A DNA stretch of 64,000 nucleotides from contig NZ_JAQYWD010000001.1 of NCBI RefSeq assembly GCF_030145145.1, positions 174,544-238,543 of the forward strand. Reading direction: 5' to 3'. Numbering within the stretch: the first letter of the stretch is position 1; each line of letters starts with the position of its first letter. The notes beneath the pieces were generated by a model. That model saw only the letters and a program-made list of their open reading frames with translations. It was not told the DNA's origin and searched no databases. Of this stretch, positions 61,714-64,000 are shown piece after piece. The stretch comes from Desulfobacula sp. Lineage in GTDB: Bacteria; Desulfobacterota; Desulfobacteria; Desulfobacterales; Desulfobacteraceae. The translations under genes were made by a program, and so were the position numbers.

Positions 61714-62709
61714 CTACATATTGGCTTTGATGAAATCCACAACGGCTTTTCCATCAACGCCTTTTTCATTGGCCTTTTTGATGTACTCATCAATCACCGG
61801 CGCCATGGCTGCTTTCCATCTGAGGGCTTCAGCATCAGACAGACTGACAAATTCGCCGCCTTTGGATTTGAAAAATTCAATTCCGGCTTTATCGGCTTTG
61901 TCCCATCCCTCTCCATGTTTAATGGACCATTCTGCATTGATTTCCTTGATGGCTTTTTGACTTTCCGGGGATATTTTGCTCCATTTTCTTTTGTTCATGA
62001 ATACGGCAAACGCGGTGGTGTAAGCTACAGGATAACTTTCAGTAACATATTTGACAACTTCACCCAGTTTCCATCCCTTGTTCGCTTCAAGGGGATGGAG
62101 TGAGCCGTCCACAACCCCTTTTTGCAGCAATTGATAGGTCTCTCCCATGCCCTTGCCGACGGGAGATCCGCCCAGGGCACTGATGACAAGTCCACTGGCT
62201 CCGGTTGTTCTGATTTTCAGCCCTTTCATGTCTTCCATGGTGGCCACTTTTTTACTGGCCATATTGATCAGACCGGGACCATGGGCGTGGACATACATGA
62301 TCTGTGAGTCATCAAACTCTTTGGGATGAAATTTGTTAAGAACGGCATTGGCAACGGCTGTTGCTTGAACACCGGATGTATACCCCATGGGAAGGTCGAT
62401 GGCCTGGGCAACGGGGAAGCGCCCTCTTGAATATGCCAGAACCGTCATGCCAATGTCTGCAATGCCATTAACAACGCCGTCATATGTCTGGGGGGCTTTT
62501 GTCAGGGATTGCGCCGGGTAATATTTTATGGTGACTTCGCCATTGGTTCTTTTTTCTACTTCTTGAATCCAGCTTTCTGCCAGTTGACTATTGAAGTGTG
62601 TGGGGGGAAAGAAATTTGAATACGTCAGTTGCATTTTAGCGTTAGCCGTTAAAGCAAACAGTGAACTAAAACAAAAAATAAAAAAAGCCAGAACCGTAAT
62701 TTTCTTCAT
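61714..62709 (-). CDS. dctP: TRAP solute-binding protein DctP
   Basis: A 331-residue periplasmic protein with signal peptide (VLAFFIFCFSSLFALTANA). DctP marks include LTYSNFFPPTHFNSQLAESW, GVVNGIADIGMTVLAYSRGRFP split by position, GLKIRTTGASGLVISALGG and QKGVVDGSLHPLEANKGWKL. The arginine in GLKIRTTG is the usual carboxylate anchor, so an organic acid is the ligand. The loop reading HAHGPGLINM and the partner genes nearby do not fix which. AGGAGG lies 8 bases before the ATG. It is first in the dctPQM operon, with a promoter and about 190-base leader upstream. Confidence 0.95.
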   Translation of the reverse strand: MKKITVLAFFIFCFSSLFALTANAKMQLTYSNFFPPTHFNSQLAESWIQEVEKRTNGEVTIKYYPAQSLTKAPQTYDGVVNGIADIGMTVLAYSRGRFPVAQAIDLPMGYTSGVQATAVANAVLNKFHPKEFDDSQIMYVHAHGPGLINMASKKVATMEDMKGLKIRTTGASGLVISALGGSPVGKGMGETYQLLQKGVVDGSLHPLEANKGWKLGEVVKYVTESYPVAYTTAFAVFMNKRKWSKISPESQKAIKEINAEWSIKHGEGWDKADKAGIEFFKSKGGEFVSLSDAEALRWKAAMAPVIDEYIKKANEKGVDGKAVVDFIKANM

Positions 62710-62754
62710 TTTGTTGACCTCCTAAAAAATGGTTGATAAACCTTAAAACTGATT

Positions 62755-62810
62755 TGTGACCCTAAAGAACAGCACAGACTATGACCCTAAGCAGTATGTA
62801 CTGTGACCAA
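62755..62810 (-). repeat. three direct repeats in the dctP leader
   Basis: TGTGACCCTAA (62755-62765), TATGACCCTAA (62780-62790) and a shorter TGTGACCAA (62802-62810) follow each other at 25- and 22-base steps, near two helical turns. They lie between the promoter and the dctP start. They could be sites for a regulator acting as a roadblock. A strong Shine-Dalgarno-like AAGGAGGTGAAC on the minus strand at 62836-62825 has no sound reading frame after it. Confidence 0.5.
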
Positions 62811-62901
62811 GCGTTCGTTTGGAAGTTCACCTCCTTATCGATATCTATTAAAATGCAACAAATAGTGTAACAATGTAACTATAAATATATCATAATTTCT
62901 A

Positions 62902-62931
62902 ACTATATTTAAATAAAAGAAACCATGTCAA
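62902..62931 (-). promoter_or_regulatory. promoter of the dctPQM operon
   Basis: On the minus strand TTGACA (62931-62926), an 18-base spacer and TATAGT (62907-62902) form a good sigma-70 promoter. It starts about 20 bases downstream of the terminator-like structure at 62953-62999. Confidence 0.7.
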
Positions 62932-62952
62932 GGAAAAAATTGGATTGGGAAA

Positions 62953-63060
62953 ATAAAAAAAAGCCAAGAGATTGTTGATAGATCAACAATCTCTTGGCTG
63001 CCATCCGCCTCGAGTATTCGGGAAAGCCCAAGGCGAACAGATTCGGTGGCTATAACCGAA
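62953..63060 (-). ncRNA. putative structured small RNA or leader ending in a strong terminator
   Basis: Three hairpins in a row on the minus strand: TTCGGT/ACCGAA (63042-63060), CGCCT/AGGCG with an inner GGG/CCC (63006-63035), and a perfect 17-bp stem with a 4-base loop (62962-62999) followed by eight T. The last is an excellent terminator, yet no minus-strand gene lies upstream. This suggests either an independent small RNA or the leader of the TRAP operon. No known riboswitch consensus was recognised. The terminator part is certain; the RNA call is tentative. Confidence 0.45.
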
Positions 63061-63283
63061 AAATTGATTAACTGACTTGAAAAATTGACAAATCTTTACT
63101 GATTAACCCCACAGTCCATTTTTATGGTGACAAAGACACAATTTAAATAAAGTTAATATATCAACTACAATCATACGGGTACCTTTGAGGTAACTATCTT
63201 GAATTTTTAATTTTTTTATTCTAAATATATCGTCTTGTTTATAATTATTAGATGATAATCGATACTAAAAATAAATTAAATTC

Positions 63284-63353
63284 TTGACATGTAGCTGTAA
63301 TGTATCTATTAGGTATCTAAATAGTAGCTTAAAAGGATCTCATTGCGGCTACA
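63284..63353 (+). promoter_or_regulatory. promoter with flanking inverted repeat before DUF2080 gene
   Basis: TTGACA (63284-63289), a 17-base spacer and TATTAG (63307-63312) form the promoter. TGTAGCTGTAATG at 63290-63302 fills the spacer, and its near-complement CATTGCGGCTACA lies at 63341-63353 (11 of 13 positions). The two arms bracket the start site as a repressor's paired sites would. The rest of 63061-63283 shows no gene; CTGATTAAC-like strings recur at 63064-63072 and 63098-63106. Confidence 0.55.
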
Positions 63354-63377
63354 TTATTAACTGGAGTTTAATGTATC

Positions 63378-63557
63378 ATGACAACCGGCGATGAAAAACA
63401 AGACAGATTTGAATCAGAATATATTCGAAAAAAGGTAAAATTTGAGATTTACGGCCAGGAGATGATTGAAAAAAAGGTGAATTCAAGTGGTAACAGTGGA
63501 CGGGTTTACCTGCCGCCAGAATGGATCGGTACAAAAGTTAAGGTAGTGAAATGCTAA
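63378..63557 (+). CDS. DUF2080 transposon-associated small protein
   Basis: A 59-residue protein. KFEIYGQEMIEKKVNSSGNSG followed by RVYLPPEWIGTKVKVVKC (split by position) matches DUF2080, a family of short proteins often encoded beside transposases in archaea and bacteria and shaped like an AbrB-type DNA-binding or antitoxin domain. Here no transposase is adjacent. GGAG lies 12 bases before the ATG at 63378, a slightly long distance. The gene has its own promoter region with an inverted repeat. A 30-codon frame starts over its stop (63551-63643) and is not assigned. It could be a leftover of a mobile element or a small regulator of the dehydrogenase gene that follows. Confidence 0.8.
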   Translation: MTTGDEKQDRFESEYIRKKVKFEIYGQEMIEKKVNSSGNSGRVYLPPEWIGTKVKVVKC

Positions 63558-63873
63558 AACAAATCACGACTGGTCAGTGGTGCTTCAATCCTAAGACAAG
63601 GTCAGTCTGGGCGGACAAAAAAATCAAGGGCTTGACTGCATAAAGGTTTAACTGGTAAAGACAGAAGGCAGCAAACGGATGTTCCCGGTTCCCAATGGAC
63701 GAATTCTTTACCATAAAATGAAGATGTCGTCATCAGCACCATCGGTTAATTCCCGGATGATTTGTTTTGAAAAATATTGAGATAGCTCTGCAGACCGGAT
63801 TCCAAGTGAAGGAAGGATCTGTGGCCGGTTTTGCTGCATAGCTTAAACTTTGTTGATAATTAAAGGAGAAAAC
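63558..63873. other. intergenic stretch before the terminal dehydrogenase gene
   Basis: Apart from the doubtful 30-codon frame that overlaps the DUF2080 stop, this 316-base stretch shows no gene, no clear promoter and no strong hairpin. It ends with a good ribosome site (AAAGGAG) for the gene at 63874. Confidence 0.5.
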
Positions 63874-64000
63874 ATGGCAAATGTACCAGAGAAAATTCAG
63901 ACATGGCAAATGGTAACCCCTTTTAGAAAAGACAGGGAAACAGGAGAGGTAACCCCCGGTAAAATTGAAAAGACCGAGATTGATGTGCCGGAACTGAAAG
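63874..64000 (+). CDS. start of a zinc-type alcohol dehydrogenase-like gene, cut by the window
   Basis: Only the first 42 codons are present (MANVPEKIQTWQMVTPFRKD, then TGEVTPGKIEKTEIDVPELK). IQTWQMV with T-P-G-K-I-E-K-T-E-I-D-V-P-E-L-K resembles the N-terminus of medium-chain dehydrogenases annotated as 6-hydroxycyclohex-1-ene-1-carbonyl-CoA dehydrogenase (Had/BamQ) of anaerobic benzoyl-CoA degradation. The catalytic zinc motif lies beyond the window, so this is provisional. AAAGGAG lies 6 bases before the ATG. If right, a benzoyl-CoA pathway cluster continues to the right, which would fit the nearby TRAP acid transporters and the AOR/IclR locus. Confidence 0.55.
   Translation, partial: MANVPEKIQTWQMVTPFRKDRETGEVTPGKIEKTEIDVPELK

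Noticed and set aside
63001..63060. GGAAAGCCCAAGG on the plus strand as a second GEMM riboswitch
   Set aside because: It lacks the GACG and the tetraloop helix, and the structure pairs differently; only a short string is shared with the real aptamer.
63825..63845. TGTGGCCGGTTTTGCTGC as a sigma-54 promoter for the last gene
   Set aside because: The distance between the GG and GC elements is wrong in every alignment.
1..64000. CRISPR array, prophage, integron or complete insertion sequence
   Set aside because: No regularly spaced repeats, phage structural genes, integrase or transposase were found in any frame.

Overview
The window looks like the chromosome of an anaerobic, sulfate-reducer-like member of the Desulfobacterota (Desulfobacteraceae type). 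This is inferred from gene content, not from a marker gene. The signs are a tungsten/molybdenum aldehyde:ferredoxin oxidoreductase (AOR) with a polyferredoxin, a cytoplasmic molybdopterin oxidoreductase with many Fe-S and NAD(P)H partners, two TRAP uptake systems, several radical SAM/B12 proteins, and, at the right edge, the start of an alcohol dehydrogenase that resembles the alicyclic-CoA dehydrogenases of anaerobic benzoyl-CoA degradation. One tRNA (Val, GAC) is present. There is no rRNA, CRISPR array or complete insertion sequence.

Layout. 1-14,430 is mostly housekeeping: a cut-off B12/radical SAM gene, a Na/phosphate cotransporter with DUF1178 and a NifU-like scaffold, a minus-strand group (radical SAM, transketolase, YjbQ), a DMT exporter, htpG-rimO-polyprenyl synthase-secreted FlgT/LPP20-like protein, and tRNA-Val with promoter and terminator. 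14,668-22,495 is a LacI-controlled cluster of D-amino-acid enzymes: class IV aminotransferase, alanine racemase, CapA-like protein, glutamate-racemase-like protein, Ddl-like ATP-grasp ligase and N-formylglutamate amidohydrolase-like protein. Two LacI-type operators lie in the divergent promoter region. This is the best candidate for an undescribed pathway here.

22,613-33,314 holds an acyl-CoA ligase and an IclR regulator divergent from an AOR operon (zinc ribbon, AOR, polyferredoxin). Two matching palindromes flank the AOR promoter. A B12-domain/radical SAM protein and a PhnD-lipoprotein/histidine kinase/receiver signalling unit follow. 33,342-36,946 is a minus-strand pair: a PEP-synthase-like phosphohistidine protein without the usual PEP/pyruvate barrel, and a dual-specificity phosphatase fused to a YkgJ cysteine cluster. 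37,419-40,160 is a secreted papain-like protease with PKD repeats.

40,250-43,310 is gene-poor. It has a 5'-truncated dehydrogenase remnant and a minus-strand cyclic-di-GMP (GEMM-I) riboswitch with terminator ahead of a FliL-like lipoprotein gene. 43,315-55,875 appears to be one long regulated block: a sigma-54 promoter, then a molybdopterin oxidoreductase, Fe-S subunit, GltD-like flavoprotein, small protein, CBS protein, NuoG-like Fe-S protein, two membrane proteins including a TauE/SafE exporter, and at the far end two more membrane proteins, a PAS histidine kinase and an NtrC-type regulator likely to drive the sigma-54 promoter.

55,897-62,709 carries a TRAP-TAXI system with DUF1850 and a classical DctPQM TRAP system, both on the minus strand. 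The last kilobase has a structured, possibly non-coding RNA region, a DUF2080 transposon-associated small gene with its own promoter, and the start of the dehydrogenase. An imperfect palindromic repeat of about 90 bases occurs twice (7.6 kb and 59.5 kb) in opposite orientations.
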